64,000 bases of DNA. It comes from Streptomyces sp. NRRL F-6676. Lineage in GTDB: Bacteria; Actinomycetota; Actinomycetes; Streptomycetales; Streptomycetaceae. This document shows, piece by piece, positions 9,092-17,640 of the stretch (position 1 is its first letter; the number at the start of each line of letters is the position of its first letter). The stretch is from assembly GCF_000725625.1 (NCBI RefSeq), contig NZ_JOHS01000024.1, positions 1-64,000 of the forward strand, written 5' to 3'. Below the pieces are notes generated by a model. The model saw nothing but the letters and a program-made list of their open reading frames with translations. It made no database searches and was not told the DNA's origin. The translations under genes were made by a program, and so were the position numbers.

Positions 9092-11515
9092 TCAGCTCAC
9101 GCGCGTGAGCTTGTCGGTGAAGCCGGGCTCCTCGAGGTTCCGCTGGAGGCTGACCGGCACCTTGACCGCGCTGCCCGTGCCGTCACCGACCGTGAGCGAG
9201 CCCACGGTGGCACCGGTCTTCGCGGTGTGCGGCAGGTCGTCGTCCGCGGCGAACCGCAGCTTCACCGTGAGCCCGGGCCAGCCGACCGCCTTGACGTCCT
9301 TGGTGATCACCACGGGCGTACGGCCGCCGAGACCGTCGTCGACGGCTCCGACGACGGTGCCCTTCTTCAGGATCGTCGCCGACTCCAGCGAGTCCTGCGC
9401 GGCCCGGATCAGCTTGTCGCTCGCGTCCAGCGCGCCGCTGAGGATGGTGTTGTCCTCGCCGCCCGGGCCCTGGCTCAGCACCGCGCCGACGATCGTGCGG
9501 GTCTCGCCGCCGACCTTCTTGACCGCCGCGAAGACCAGGTTGCCGCCCGCGGCCGTGGTGGTGCCGGTCTTGATGCCGACGACGCCGTTGTAGCCGACCA
9601 GGCGGTTCCAGTTGCTGTGCTTGTCGCCCTTGTAGTCGGTGTACTGCATCATCGCCGCGATCTGCCGGAAGCTGTCGTTCTTCATCGCCTCCTTGGCCAG
9701 CTTGACCTGGTCCTTGGCGGTGCTGACGGTCGTCTTCTCCAGCCCCGAGGGGTCGGTGTACGTCGTGTTCGTCATGCCGAGCTGCTTGGCGGTGGTGTTC
9801 ATCTTGGCGACGAACGCCTTCTCGGAGCCGGCGTCCCAGCGGGCCACCAGCCGGGCCACGTTGTTGGCCGAGGCGATGAGGAGGGCCTGGAGGGCCTCCT
9901 TCTCGGTGATGCTGTCACCGGCGTGCACCTTGACCGTCGACTCGCCGTCGTTGGTCGCCTGGTCCTCGGCCGGCTGGTCCACCTTGATCTTCTCGCCGTC
10001 GCCGCCCTTGAGCGGGTGGTCCTTGAGGATCAGGTAGGCCGTCATGACCTTGGTGACACTGGCGATCGGCACCGGCTTCTGCTCGCCGGAGGAGCCGTAG
10101 GAGCCGATGCCGAGGACGTCCAGCGCGGCCTGGCCCTCGGACGGCCAGGGCATGTCCGCCGCGCTGCCCTTGAAGGCGTAGGACGACTGGGCGGTGAGGT
10201 CGAGGGTGGGCTCGGGGAGCGGACGCAGACTCTGTGCGACCGCGAAGATGATCGCGAGCAGCACGACCAGCGGCGTCCAGATCTTGACCCGCCGCACGAG
10301 CGTGCGCACCCGGGTCTCCGGGGGCGGCGGGGTGTTGGTCAGCTCGGCGAGCAGATCCAGCGGCGGCTTCGGGGGAAGCGGCTGCTGGGTGGTGCGCTCG
10401 GGCCCGACCCGCGGGAACGCGCCGGTCGGGGCGGGGGGCGGGACGGGGGTGGCGGCGGCCTTGGCGTCCTTGGGGGCGGTGCCCTTGGCGGCCGGCGGAG
10501 CCGCTGGGGACTTCGCGTCCTTGGGGGCCGTGAGGTTGTTCTTGGTGTCGGTCCGGCCGGCGGTGGCGGAGGGGGTCGGGCGCGGCTTGCCGGCCTCGGG
10601 GTCGTCCAGCGATCTGAGCGGGACGAAGGTACTCGTACGCTCGGCCTCCGACGCGGGCTCGTCGGCCGCGTCGACCGCGTCGGCCGCGTCGACCGCGTCG
10701 GCCGCGGGCTCGGCGGAGCCGGGCTTGCCGGCCGTCGCCGGCTTGGCGGTGCCGGAGTCCTTGGGCCTGCGCAGGGTGGTGGTCTTGGTGTCCTTCGGGG
10801 GCGCCTTGTCGGCACTGTCGCCACCACCGTCGCCGTCGCCGCGCTTCAGCGTGGTGGTGGGACGGTCCACTGCGGGCCGCGGCGCCTTGAAGACGGCGGT
10901 GGCCTGATCGACGGCGGGACGGGGCTCGGGCTCGCTCCCGGGCTTCGACTCGGTCTCGGTCTCGGATTTGGTCTCGGCGTTGGTGTCGGACTTGGACCCG
11001 GTGTCCTTGCGGTCGCCGTCGGCGTCGTCGGACGCCTCGGCGGCGTCAGCCGCGTCCGCGTCCGCGTCCGACTCCGCCTCCCCGCGCTCGTCGCGCACGC
11101 CGTCCCCGTCGCCCCCGTCGTCCTCCCGGTCCGCGCTCCGCACCCACGACGCCACCGCGGCCTTGCGGTCCTCCTCGTCGGCCCCCGCGGGCTTCCCGGC
11201 CCCGCCGGGAGCCTTCGGGCCGCCGGAGGCCCCCTCGGCGCCGTCCGCGCCGTCCGTGCCCTCGGCGCCGTCCTCCGCCTCCGCCCCCGCCCCGGAGGGC
11301 CGTACGGCCTCCTTGAGCGCGCGCGTCGAGAAAACAGCCGTCGCCTGGTCGACCCGTACCCGCTCGCGGGCCACCGTCAGCCGGGGGTCCGCCGGTGCCG
11401 GGGCCGTCCCGCTCTCCGACGGGCGGGCCGGGCCCGGAACCGCCGACCCACTCCCCGACGTCGGCTCCTTCGACGACTCCTGCTGCTTCGACCTGTCGGG
11501 GGACTCGCCCGCCAC
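9092..11515 (-). CDS. D-alanyl-D-alanine carboxypeptidase with long disordered N-terminal region
   Basis: A low-molecular-mass penicillin-binding protein (peptidase S11) that trims peptidoglycan stem peptides outside the cell. The catalytic SVTK is at about residue 486, SANN (SxN motif) near 549 and KTGT near 649. A single membrane span at about 410-428 anchors it, placing about 400 residues in the cytoplasm. That region is acidic, Ala/Pro-rich and carries repeated short Thr motifs (VDQATAVF twice, RPTTTLK, KTTTLRR, ERTSTFVPL, ERTTQQPL) that look like kinase or FHA docking sites. The GTG at 11515 (VAGESPDRSK) has GGAGGAGG at ideal spacing; upstream starts at 11530 and 11539 do not. Confidence 0.92.
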   Translation of the reverse strand: MAGESPDRSKQQESSKEPTSGSGSAVPGPARPSESGTAPAPADPRLTVARERVRVDQATAVFSTRALKEAVRPSGAGAEAEDGAEGTDGADGAEGASGGPKAPGGAGKPAGADEEDRKAAVASWVRSADREDDGGDGDGVRDERGEAESDADADAADAAEASDDADGDRKDTGSKSDTNAETKSETETESKPGSEPEPRPAVDQATAVFKAPRPAVDRPTTTLKRGDGDGGGDSADKAPPKDTKTTTLRRPKDSGTAKPATAGKPGSAEPAADAVDAADAVDAADEPASEAERTSTFVPLRSLDDPEAGKPRPTPSATAGRTDTKNNLTAPKDAKSPAAPPAAKGTAPKDAKAAATPVPPPAPTGAFPRVGPERTTQQPLPPKPPLDLLAELTNTPPPPETRVRTLVRRVKIWTPLVVLLAIIFAVAQSLRPLPEPTLDLTAQSSYAFKGSAADMPWPSEGQAALDVLGIGSYGSSGEQKPVPIASVTKVMTAYLILKDHPLKGGDGEKIKVDQPAEDQATNDGESTVKVHAGDSITEKEALQALLIASANNVARLVARWDAGSEKAFVAKMNTTAKQLGMTNTTYTDPSGLEKTTVSTAKDQVKLAKEAMKNDSFRQIAAMMQYTDYKGDKHSNWNRLVGYNGVVGIKTGTTTAAGGNLVFAAVKKVGGETRTIVGAVLSQGPGGEDNTILSGALDASDKLIRAAQDSLESATILKKGTVVGAVDDGLGGRTPVVITKDVKAVGWPGLTVKLRFAADDDLPHTAKTGATVGSLTVGDGTGSAVKVPVSLQRNLEEPGFTDKLTRVS

Positions 11516-11743
11516 CGATGCCTCCTCCATCGCGCACACTCACCCGTGCGCCCTGACCCGAACCGTGAACCGCCGCCCGGACACCGCTGTCCGAACCATG
11601 TACCAGTGTCCTGTGTGGGGGCTCGCCCCCCGGTGTAGATGGAAACGACATACCTACTGGTTCCACTACGAACCGGTCACGCACCCTCGACAGACCAATG
11701 TGAGAGGGGTCACCCTGTCATTCATCCACGCGGGGAGGCATGG

Positions 11744-12496
11744 ATGGGCAGGAGCCGCAGAACACTTCCGGAGGAGCTTCTGTTGCTCGCACTGGACCCG
11801 GCCACGGGTACCACTGCGCAGCCGCAGTCGCTCGACCTGGGTCTGGCCGGAGCACAGCTAGTGGAGCTGGCGCTGGCCGGACGGATAGCCCCGGACGGGG
11901 ATCGTATCGCCGTGGTGGTACCACGGCCGACAGGAGATCCGACTCTGGACTGCGCGTTGGAGTTGCTGCGAAGGCGCGGCGCTCCGGTGCGCGCGGTCCA
12001 CTGGATCGGCGGGCCCCGGCTGGGGCTGCGTCAGACGTATCTCTCGCACCTGGAGCGGTGCGGCATGGTGCATGCCGTGGCGGGCCAGATGTGCGGGGTG
12101 CTGCCGACGACGCGCTACCAGGCGACGGACAACGCGATCAGCCGGGAGATCAGGACCCGGCTGGACTCCGCGATCCGCACCGGCGTACCGCCGGACCCGC
12201 GGACCGCGGCGCTCGCCGCGCTGGCCCACGCGGTCGGCCTCGGCAAGCACCTGTACCCGGGCAACGAGGGACGCTCGTCCCGTTCCCGGCTGCGGGACCT
12301 GATCCGGCACGACCCGATGGGCGGCCTCGTGGCGCACGCCGTGATGGACGTCCAGAACGGGGCGGCCGGACAGCCCCGCCGGGGCCCGGCGAACGGGCGG
12401 CCGGCCGGTGGCCCCGCCGGTCCCGAGCCCGCACGCGGGGTGCCGATGCAGCCGCACCGGGGCTCCAGCCCCATGGCACGCGTCGTGGCGCACTGA
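11744..12496 (+). CDS. GPP34 (GOLPH3/VPS74-like) family phosphoprotein
   Basis: A 250-aa protein of the GPP34 fold known from eukaryotic Golgi phosphoinositide-binding proteins and common in actinomycetes. It begins GRSRRTLPEELLLLALDP, followed by the family pattern GLAGAQLVELALAGRIAPDG. The C-terminal 40 residues are Pro/Gly-rich. Function in bacteria is unknown; peripheral membrane association is inferred from the fold. The ATG at 11744 has GGGGAGG just upstream; an in-frame ATG at 11639 would add 35 residues without family similarity. Confidence 0.85.
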   Translation: MGRSRRTLPEELLLLALDPATGTTAQPQSLDLGLAGAQLVELALAGRIAPDGDRIAVVVPRPTGDPTLDCALELLRRRGAPVRAVHWIGGPRLGLRQTYLSHLERCGMVHAVAGQMCGVLPTTRYQATDNAISREIRTRLDSAIRTGVPPDPRTAALAALAHAVGLGKHLYPGNEGRSSRSRLRDLIRHDPMGGLVAHAVMDVQNGAAGQPRRGPANGRPAGGPAGPEPARGVPMQPHRGSSPMARVVAH

Positions 12497-12773
12497 CAAG
12501 CGCCACGCCACCGCCGCACCGCAGTCCCCACGACCCGTTCCGGGAGCCGCAGGCCCGCGCGGGGCGGTGGGGCCGTACGTCCCCGGACGCACCGCGCGTC
12601 CGGGGCGCCGTCACGGCACCGCCGCCCCCGCGCGGGCACGTCCGCCCGGCCCCGTACGGCGTCCCGGGCCCCGGGGGCCCCACGGGTTCCCACCCGGGCG
12701 TGTGCGGTGCCGAACTGGCGTGTACGTGCCGCATATCCACCGTTTCCCAGCGGTAGTAAGCACCTTGGTGGCA

Positions 12774-12791
12774 ATCTGCTCAACAGCAGAT
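12774..12791. promoter_or_regulatory. inverted repeat upstream of XRE regulator
   Basis: ATCTGCT and AGCAGAT are separated by CAAC, 42 bp upstream of the regulator's start codon. It is a candidate autoregulatory operator. The remainder of the 336-bp gap from 12497 shows no gene. Confidence 0.45.
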
Positions 12792-12832
12792 ACGCATAGT
12801 CAGCCTTGCAGGCAGCCGGAGGTGCACGTCCC

Positions 12833-13702
12833 GTGGCGTCCAATGTCAATCCCACCGTCCGGCGCCGCCGGCTGGGCCAGGAGCTGCGCCGGCTCCGCGA
12901 GTTGAAGGGCATGACGGCCGAGGAAGTGGCCGAGCGGCTGCTGGTCTCGCAGTCGAAGATCAGCCGTCTGGAGAACGGACGGCGCAGCATCAGCCAGCGC
13001 GACGTGCGGGATCTGTGCGGGGTGTACGAGGTCGAGGACGTCCGGATCGTCGACTCGCTGATGCAGATGGCCAAGGACTCGCGCCAGCAGGGCTGGTGGC
13101 ACTCCTTCGGCGACATCCCGTACAGCGTCTACATCGGTCTGGAGACGGACGCGGCCTCGCTGCGCATCTACGACCCCCAGGTCGTCCCCGGGCTGTTGCA
13201 GACCCGCCCGTACGCCGAGGCGCTGATCGCGGGCGCGCTGCCCGAGACCGCGCAGGCGGACATCGACAAACGGGTGCAGGTGCGGATGCGCAGGCAGGAC
13301 CGTATCTCCGCGCCGGAGAACCCGCTGCGTCTGTGGACGGTGCTGGACGAGGCGGCGCTGCACCGGGTGGTCGGCAGCCGGCTGGTGATGCGGGAGCAGC
13401 TGGAGCACCTCATCGAGCAGTCCCAGCTGCCGCACGTCACCGTGCAGGTGATCCCGTTCGAGATGGGCGCGCACCCCGGGCTCAACGGGCAGTACGCGAT
13501 CCTGGAGTTCCCGGACGCGGCCGACTCCAGCGTCGTCTACATCGAGGGCGTCACCAGCGACCTGTATCTGGAGAAGGCCGCGGACGTGCAGAAGTACAGC
13601 GTGATGTACGAGCATCTGCGGGCGCAGGCGCTGAACGTGGAGCAGTCCCGCGAGGTCATCTCGCGCCTCGCCAAGGAGTACGCGCGGGAGTACCGGGGCT
13701 GA
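12833..13702 (+). CDS. XRE-type HTH regulator with DUF5753 domain
   Basis: A 289-aa regulator: an N-terminal helix-turn-helix (about residues 10-65; GMTAEEVAERLLVSQSKISR) followed by a DUF5753 domain beginning near YDPQVVPGLLQT. This is the WhiJ-like family that in Streptomyces typically pairs with a DUF397 small protein, and it does so here (gene at 13959). Such pairs influence development and antibiotic production; the specific target is unknown. The GTG start is preceded by GGAGG at 10 nt. A 7-bp inverted repeat lies in its upstream region. Confidence 0.9.
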   Translation: MASNVNPTVRRRRLGQELRRLRELKGMTAEEVAERLLVSQSKISRLENGRRSISQRDVRDLCGVYEVEDVRIVDSLMQMAKDSRQQGWWHSFGDIPYSVYIGLETDAASLRIYDPQVVPGLLQTRPYAEALIAGALPETAQADIDKRVQVRMRRQDRISAPENPLRLWTVLDEAALHRVVGSRLVMREQLEHLIEQSQLPHVTVQVIPFEMGAHPGLNGQYAILEFPDAADSSVVYIEGVTSDLYLEKAADVQKYSVMYEHLRAQALNVEQSREVISRLAKEYAREYRG

Positions 13703-13800
13703 GGCGGGCCGGGGGGCCGACGGGCGCGGGGCGAGGAAAGGCCGGACGGTACACCTTGGGTGGTTCCGGCGTAAGTCCCTCTGGAATATGCCACCCGGTC

Positions 13801-13816
13801 GAGTGAATGGTCACTC
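13801..13816. promoter_or_regulatory. inverted repeat upstream of DUF397 gene
   Basis: GAGTGA and TCACTC flank ATGG in the 256-bp gap between the regulator and its DUF397 partner. TAGCGT at about 13837 could be the -10 of a separate DUF397 promoter, which would place the palindrome near its -35. Confidence 0.4.
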
Positions 13817-13958
13817 CGCCCGCCGATCGTGACGAGTAGCGTCGATCACGCCAATGGAGCAGCAACGTTGGCGAAAACCGTGCCGTGGGTCCGCGAGGCG
13901 GGTCCGCGGCACGGAGACAGCACCTCACGACCGGCCGAACAGCACTAGCGGAGCGAAC

Positions 13959-14168
13959 ATGGCAATTCAGCAGGGCGCCACCGAGACCTGGACCAAGTCC
14001 TCGTACTCCACGGGAAACGGCGCGTGTGTCGAGGTCAAGTCCCCGGTTCCGGCGGCGATGGCCGTACGGGACTCCAAGGTTCCCCAGGGTCCCGCCCTGG
14101 CCTTCCCGGCGGACGCGTGGAACGCCTTCGTGACGGAGGTGGGCCGGCGCACGCCGGACATGGGCTGA
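13959..14168 (+). CDS. DUF397 small protein
   Basis: A 69-aa member of the DUF397 family, recognised from WTKSSYSTGNGACVEV and the later VRDSKVPQGPALAFPADAWNAF. These small acidic proteins accompany WhiJ-like HTH regulators and are thought to modulate them. It lies 256 bp downstream of such a regulator, with its own likely promoter and a following terminator. The ATG has GGAG at 7 nt. Confidence 0.92.
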   Translation: MAIQQGATETWTKSSYSTGNGACVEVKSPVPAAMAVRDSKVPQGPALAFPADAWNAFVTEVGRRTPDMG

Positions 14169-14226
14169 GCGCACGTCACCGTAGTCACGACACACGCACC
14201 ACCCTTTTCACGCACCACCGCTGACG

Positions 14227-14265
14227 CCCTCTCGACTGGCCGCCGTCCCAGCCGAGGGGGCTTTT
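14227..14265 (+). terminator. intrinsic terminator after DUF397 gene
   Basis: A 13-bp stem (CCCTCTCGACTGG with CCAGCCGAGGGGG, one wobble pair and one mismatch) around an 8-nt loop is followed by CTTTT, 58 bases past the stop codon. The rest of the gap to 14527 has a small GTCCT/AGGAC hairpin at 14281 and an AT-rich patch at 14325-14360 that probably contains the symporter promoter. Confidence 0.75.
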
Positions 14266-14527
14266 CCCTGCCCGACAAACGTCCTTTTCAGGACAACGCC
14301 GGTTCCGCGGGCTGTTCCCGTGAGGGAAAATTGTTCATGGATGCGAACTATTTTACTGCGACTTGACCTTCCGCTCGCTTGCCGCCCGCCGGGCCCCGAA
14401 CCCAGGATGAGCGGGCACTTCACGGCCTTCCGCGGTCTCCAGCGGCTACTTCCGGTTCTGCCGGCCCATGAGGCGAAGTGCCAGCCCGTTGAGCGATGTT
14501 CAGAAGACGGACCCTGGAAGGGGGCAC

Positions 14528-16111
14528 ATGAACGGTCTCGACTGGGCCGTCCTGGTCGCGTACTTCGGTGTGATGACGGCGATCGGCGTCTGGTCCCACA
14601 AGCGCGTGGACAACGTGAGCGACTTCTTCACCGCGGGCGGCCGTATGCCCTGGTGGCTCTCCGGCATCTCCCACCACATGTCCGGCTACAGCGCGGTGAT
14701 GTTCACCGGCTACGCCGGCATCGCGTACACCTACGGCGTCACCTCGTACGTCACCTGGGCGCTGCCCATCGCGATCGGTGTGCTGGTCGGGGCCCGGCTG
14801 TTCGCGCCCCGGCTGAACCGGCTGCGCTCCCGGCTGCACGTGGCCTCGCCGCTCGAGTACCTCAAGGACCGCTACAACGTGCCGACGCAGCAGGCGCTGG
14901 CCTGGTCCGGCATCCTGCTGAAGATCGTGGACGTGGGCGCCAAGTGGGCCGCGATCGCGACCCTGTTGAGCGTCTTCACCGGGGTCACCCTCACCCAGGG
15001 CATCATCATCACCGGCGGCATCACGGCGGTGTACTGCACGATCGGCGGGCTGTGGGCGGACGCGCTGACCGAGCTCGGGCAGTTCGTCATCCAGGTGCTG
15101 GCGGGCCTCGCCATGCTGGTGATCGCGCTGCACGAGATCTCGAAGCAGGGCGGTCTGGGCGACGCGCTGGATTCGCCGAAGCTGCACGGGCACGGCAACG
15201 GCTTCGCCGGGCCGTACCTCACCGTCTTCTTCATCGCGTACCTGTTCATCAAGCTGTTCGAGTACAACGGCGGCATGTGGAACCAGGCGCAGCGCTACAT
15301 GGCCACGGGCGATGCGCGGATGGCGCGGAAGTCGGCGTATCTGTCAGCCACGCTGTGGTTCGTGTGGCCGGTGATCCTGTTCACGCCGATGTGGCTGTCG
15401 CCGCTGCTGGTGACCGCGCAGAAGCCGGACGGCTCCGACTCCTACGGGCTGATGGCCGAACAGCTGCTGCCGCACGGGCTGCTGGGTCTGGTGGTCGTCG
15501 GGTTCTTCTCGCACACCATGGCGATGTGCTCCTCCGACGCGAACGCGATCGCGGCGGTGTTCACCCGGGACGTGATGCCGGTGCTGTCGCGGGCGGCGCG
15601 GGCATGGGACTCGCGGGCCGGGCTGATCGCCGGGCGCATGACGACGCTGGCGTTCCTCGGGCTGTCCATGGCGGTGGCGACGCAGGTCAACTCGCCGACG
15701 TTCAAGGACATCATCACGGTCGTCATCAAGTGGGTGGCCGGCCTGATGGGCCCGATCGCGATCCCGTTCATCCTCGGCCTGCTGCGGCCGCTGCGCCGCT
15801 CCGGCCCGACGGCGGCCCTGACGAGCTGGGCGGCGGGACTGCTGGCGTTCTTCCTCGTCAACTACGACCTGGACTTCTCGCAGCGTACGGACGTGCGCCT
15901 CGAGTACCAGGTGGCGGTGCCGATGGTGATCTCCCTGGTGCTGTACGTGGGACTCGGCTTCCTGAAGGCGGAGGACACCCCGGAGCGGGTGGCGGTCATC
16001 GACATCCTGAACACGGACGACGACGGCGCGCATGCCGCGGTGCCGGCCCCGGCCGAGCCGGCGGGCCCACCGGAGGGCAAGCCGACCCTCGACTCGACGG
16101 TGCGGGACTGA
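14528..16111 (+). CDS. sodium:solute symporter family protein
   Basis: A 527-aa SSS-family transporter with about thirteen membrane helices. Family signatures include DFFTAGGRMPWWLSGISHHMSGYS near residues 33-56 and the GIAYTYGVTSYV segment. It probably takes up an organic solute with Na+; sugars, nucleosides or osmolytes are possible and none can be chosen. The hydrophilic C-terminus (about 495-527) is Ala/Pro/Glu-rich. The ATG has GGAAGGGGG upstream. It is monocistronic between a terminator and the PAP2 gene. Confidence 0.9.
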   Translation: MNGLDWAVLVAYFGVMTAIGVWSHKRVDNVSDFFTAGGRMPWWLSGISHHMSGYSAVMFTGYAGIAYTYGVTSYVTWALPIAIGVLVGARLFAPRLNRLRSRLHVASPLEYLKDRYNVPTQQALAWSGILLKIVDVGAKWAAIATLLSVFTGVTLTQGIIITGGITAVYCTIGGLWADALTELGQFVIQVLAGLAMLVIALHEISKQGGLGDALDSPKLHGHGNGFAGPYLTVFFIAYLFIKLFEYNGGMWNQAQRYMATGDARMARKSAYLSATLWFVWPVILFTPMWLSPLLVTAQKPDGSDSYGLMAEQLLPHGLLGLVVVGFFSHTMAMCSSDANAIAAVFTRDVMPVLSRAARAWDSRAGLIAGRMTTLAFLGLSMAVATQVNSPTFKDIITVVIKWVAGLMGPIAIPFILGLLRPLRRSGPTAALTSWAAGLLAFFLVNYDLDFSQRTDVRLEYQVAVPMVISLVLYVGLGFLKAEDTPERVAVIDILNTDDDGAHAAVPAPAEPAGPPEGKPTLDSTVRD

Positions 16112-16226
16112 GGGGGCGGCGACACGTCCGCCTTGCCCCGCGGCCGTCAACCCTGACGATCGTCAGGGTCCGGGGTTGCCGTTCGGCCCGGGTGCCCTCC
16201 TGTTCCCGGTTCTACGTTCGGGCCTC

Positions 16227-17258
16227 ATGGAACGAGAACCGCTGGAGAAGGTCCGGGCCGGCCGGCTGCTCGGGGCGTCGGGCGTCCTGGGCGCGGGTGC
16301 GGGAGTGGTGACATGGCTGTCCCCCGGCGGGCTGGGCGAGGCCGGTCCGGTCGAGGTCACGGGTGGGGCTTCGGCAGCCGCGTACCGCTCGCTGACCGGG
16401 GTGGTGGCGGACGCGCCGTCGTGGCTGGGCACCCTTCTGGACCTGGCGACCGAGGGCACTCTGGTGCTCCTCGGGCTGCTGCTGGTCTGGAAGGGGTGGA
16501 CGGCGGTCCGCCGCGGGGACGCGCGAGGGGTCGCCGGAGCCGTGCTGACCGGACTCGGCACCGTCGCGGCCTACGCGGTGAGCGAGGCGGTGAAGCTGGT
16601 GGTGGACGAGGAGCGGCCCTGCCGTGCGGTGCACACGGGGGCCGGCCCGGTCGCGGAGTGTCCCGCGGTGGGTGACTGGTCGTTCCCGAGCAACCACGCC
16701 ACCCTGGCCGCCGGGCTGGCCGTCGGCCTCGCCGTGCTGTGGCCCCGCCTCGCCGCGCTCACGCTGCCGCTGGCCGGGGCCGCCGCGCTCCTGCGCGTGC
16801 TGGTGGGGGTCCACTACCCGCACGATGTGCTCGCCGGTGCGACGCTCGGTGGCACCGTGGTGGCGGCCGTGCTGCTCGTGTGCGTGCCGGGTGCCCGGTG
16901 GGCGGTGTCCCGGCTGCCAGGGTTGTCAGGGATGTCAGGACCATCAGGACTGTCAGGACCGTCAGGACTGGGGCGGAACGATCCCGGCCTCGTGGGCCAC
17001 GACCGCGGCAGCGGCCCGGTTGTCCACACCCAGCCTCGCCAGGATGGAACTCACATGGGCCTTGACCGTTCCCTCCACCACGCGCAGCCGCCGGGCGATC
17101 CGCGCGTTGGACAGGCCGCTCCCGAGGAAGGCCAGCACCTCCCGTTCCCGGGCGGTGAGGGCGGCGACCCGGTCGCGGGCGGCGGAGCGCCGGCCGGCCA
17201 GGGTGCCCGCACCCGTGGCGGCGAGGTGCGTGATGACCCGGGCCGCGACCTTCGGTGA
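16227..17258 (+). CDS. PAP2-family phosphatase with antisense-overlapping tail
   Basis: A membrane phosphatase of the type-2 phosphatidic acid phosphatase family. Motifs are the K/RP segment KLVVDEERP, the variant PSNH in SFPSNHATLA near residue 155, and RVLVGVHYPHD near residue 195. About six helices suggest a lipid or undecaprenyl-pyrophosphate substrate at the membrane. The domain ends near residue 230. The frame then continues through five 9-nt repeats (SGM/SGP/SGL) and 297 bases antisense to the response-regulator gene before stopping. The final 100 residues lack any family similarity and are probably a read-through artefact of a lost stop codon or a strain-specific extension. The ATG has no strong ribosome site. 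Confidence 0.75.
   Translation: MEREPLEKVRAGRLLGASGVLGAGAGVVTWLSPGGLGEAGPVEVTGGASAAAYRSLTGVVADAPSWLGTLLDLATEGTLVLLGLLLVWKGWTAVRRGDARGVAGAVLTGLGTVAAYAVSEAVKLVVDEERPCRAVHTGAGPVAECPAVGDWSFPSNHATLAAGLAVGLAVLWPRLAALTLPLAGAAALLRVLVGVHYPHDVLAGATLGGTVVAAVLLVCVPGARWAVSRLPGLSGMSGPSGLSGPSGLGRNDPGLVGHDRGSGPVVHTQPRQDGTHMGLDRSLHHAQPPGDPRVGQAAPEEGQHLPFPGGEGGDPVAGGGAPAGQGARTRGGEVRDDPGRDLR
16921..16970. repeat. 9-nt tandem repeats at convergent gene ends
   Basis: Five and a half units related to GACTGTCAG span the point where the PAP2 domain ends and the response-regulator stop codon (16962) lies. Confidence 0.7.
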
Positions 17259-17633
17259 CAGATAGGCGGCGCCTTCGGCCACCGCGCGGACCCCGGTGAT
17301 CAGTTCCTCCGGCTCGCCCGACTTGATCAGGAAGCCCGCCGCACCACCGCCGAGCGCCTGGAGGATGTAGTCGTCCTCGCCGAAGGTCGTCAGCATGAGG
17401 ACACGCGTGGCCGGCACCGTGCCGCGGATCTCCGCGGCCGCCTCGATGCCGTTGATCCCCGGCATGCGGATGTCGAGCACGGCCACCGCGGGACGGTGGC
17501 GCCGGACCAGCTCCACGGCGTGGTGCCCGTCGACGGCCTCGGCGACGACGTCGATGTCCGGGTCCGTGGCGAGAACGGCGCGCACCCCCGCGCGGATCAT
17601 CGGCTCGTCGTCAGCGATCAGCACCCGGATCAC
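16962..17633 (-). CDS. NarL/LuxR-family response regulator
   Basis: A 223-aa response regulator. The receiver domain has the acidic pair D8/D9, phospho-acceptor Asp54 (AVLDIRMPG), the Thr of LMLTTF and Lys of FLIKSG. The LuxR-type HTH occupies about residues 155-215 (LTAREREVLAFLGSGLSNARIARRL is its core, split here by description). It is paired with the histidine kinase seven bases upstream on the same strand. The GTG start immediately follows the kinase stop codon, so translation is probably coupled. Its 3' end lies under the convergent PAP2 reading frame. Confidence 0.92.
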   Translation of the reverse strand: MIRVLIADDEPMIRAGVRAVLATDPDIDVVAEAVDGHHAVELVRRHRPAVAVLDIRMPGINGIEAAAEIRGTVPATRVLMLTTFGEDDYILQALGGGAAGFLIKSGEPEELITGVRAVAEGAAYLSPKVAARVITHLAATGAGTLAGRRSAARDRVAALTAREREVLAFLGSGLSNARIARRLRVVEGTVKAHVSSILARLGVDNRAAAAVVAHEAGIVPPQS

Positions 17634-17640
17634 CGGACGC

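Noticed and set aside
9227..11638. 803-codon plus-strand frame opposite the carboxypeptidase
   Set aside because: Gly/Arg/Val-rich composition typical of an antisense shadow; the minus strand has SVTK, SANN and KTGT.
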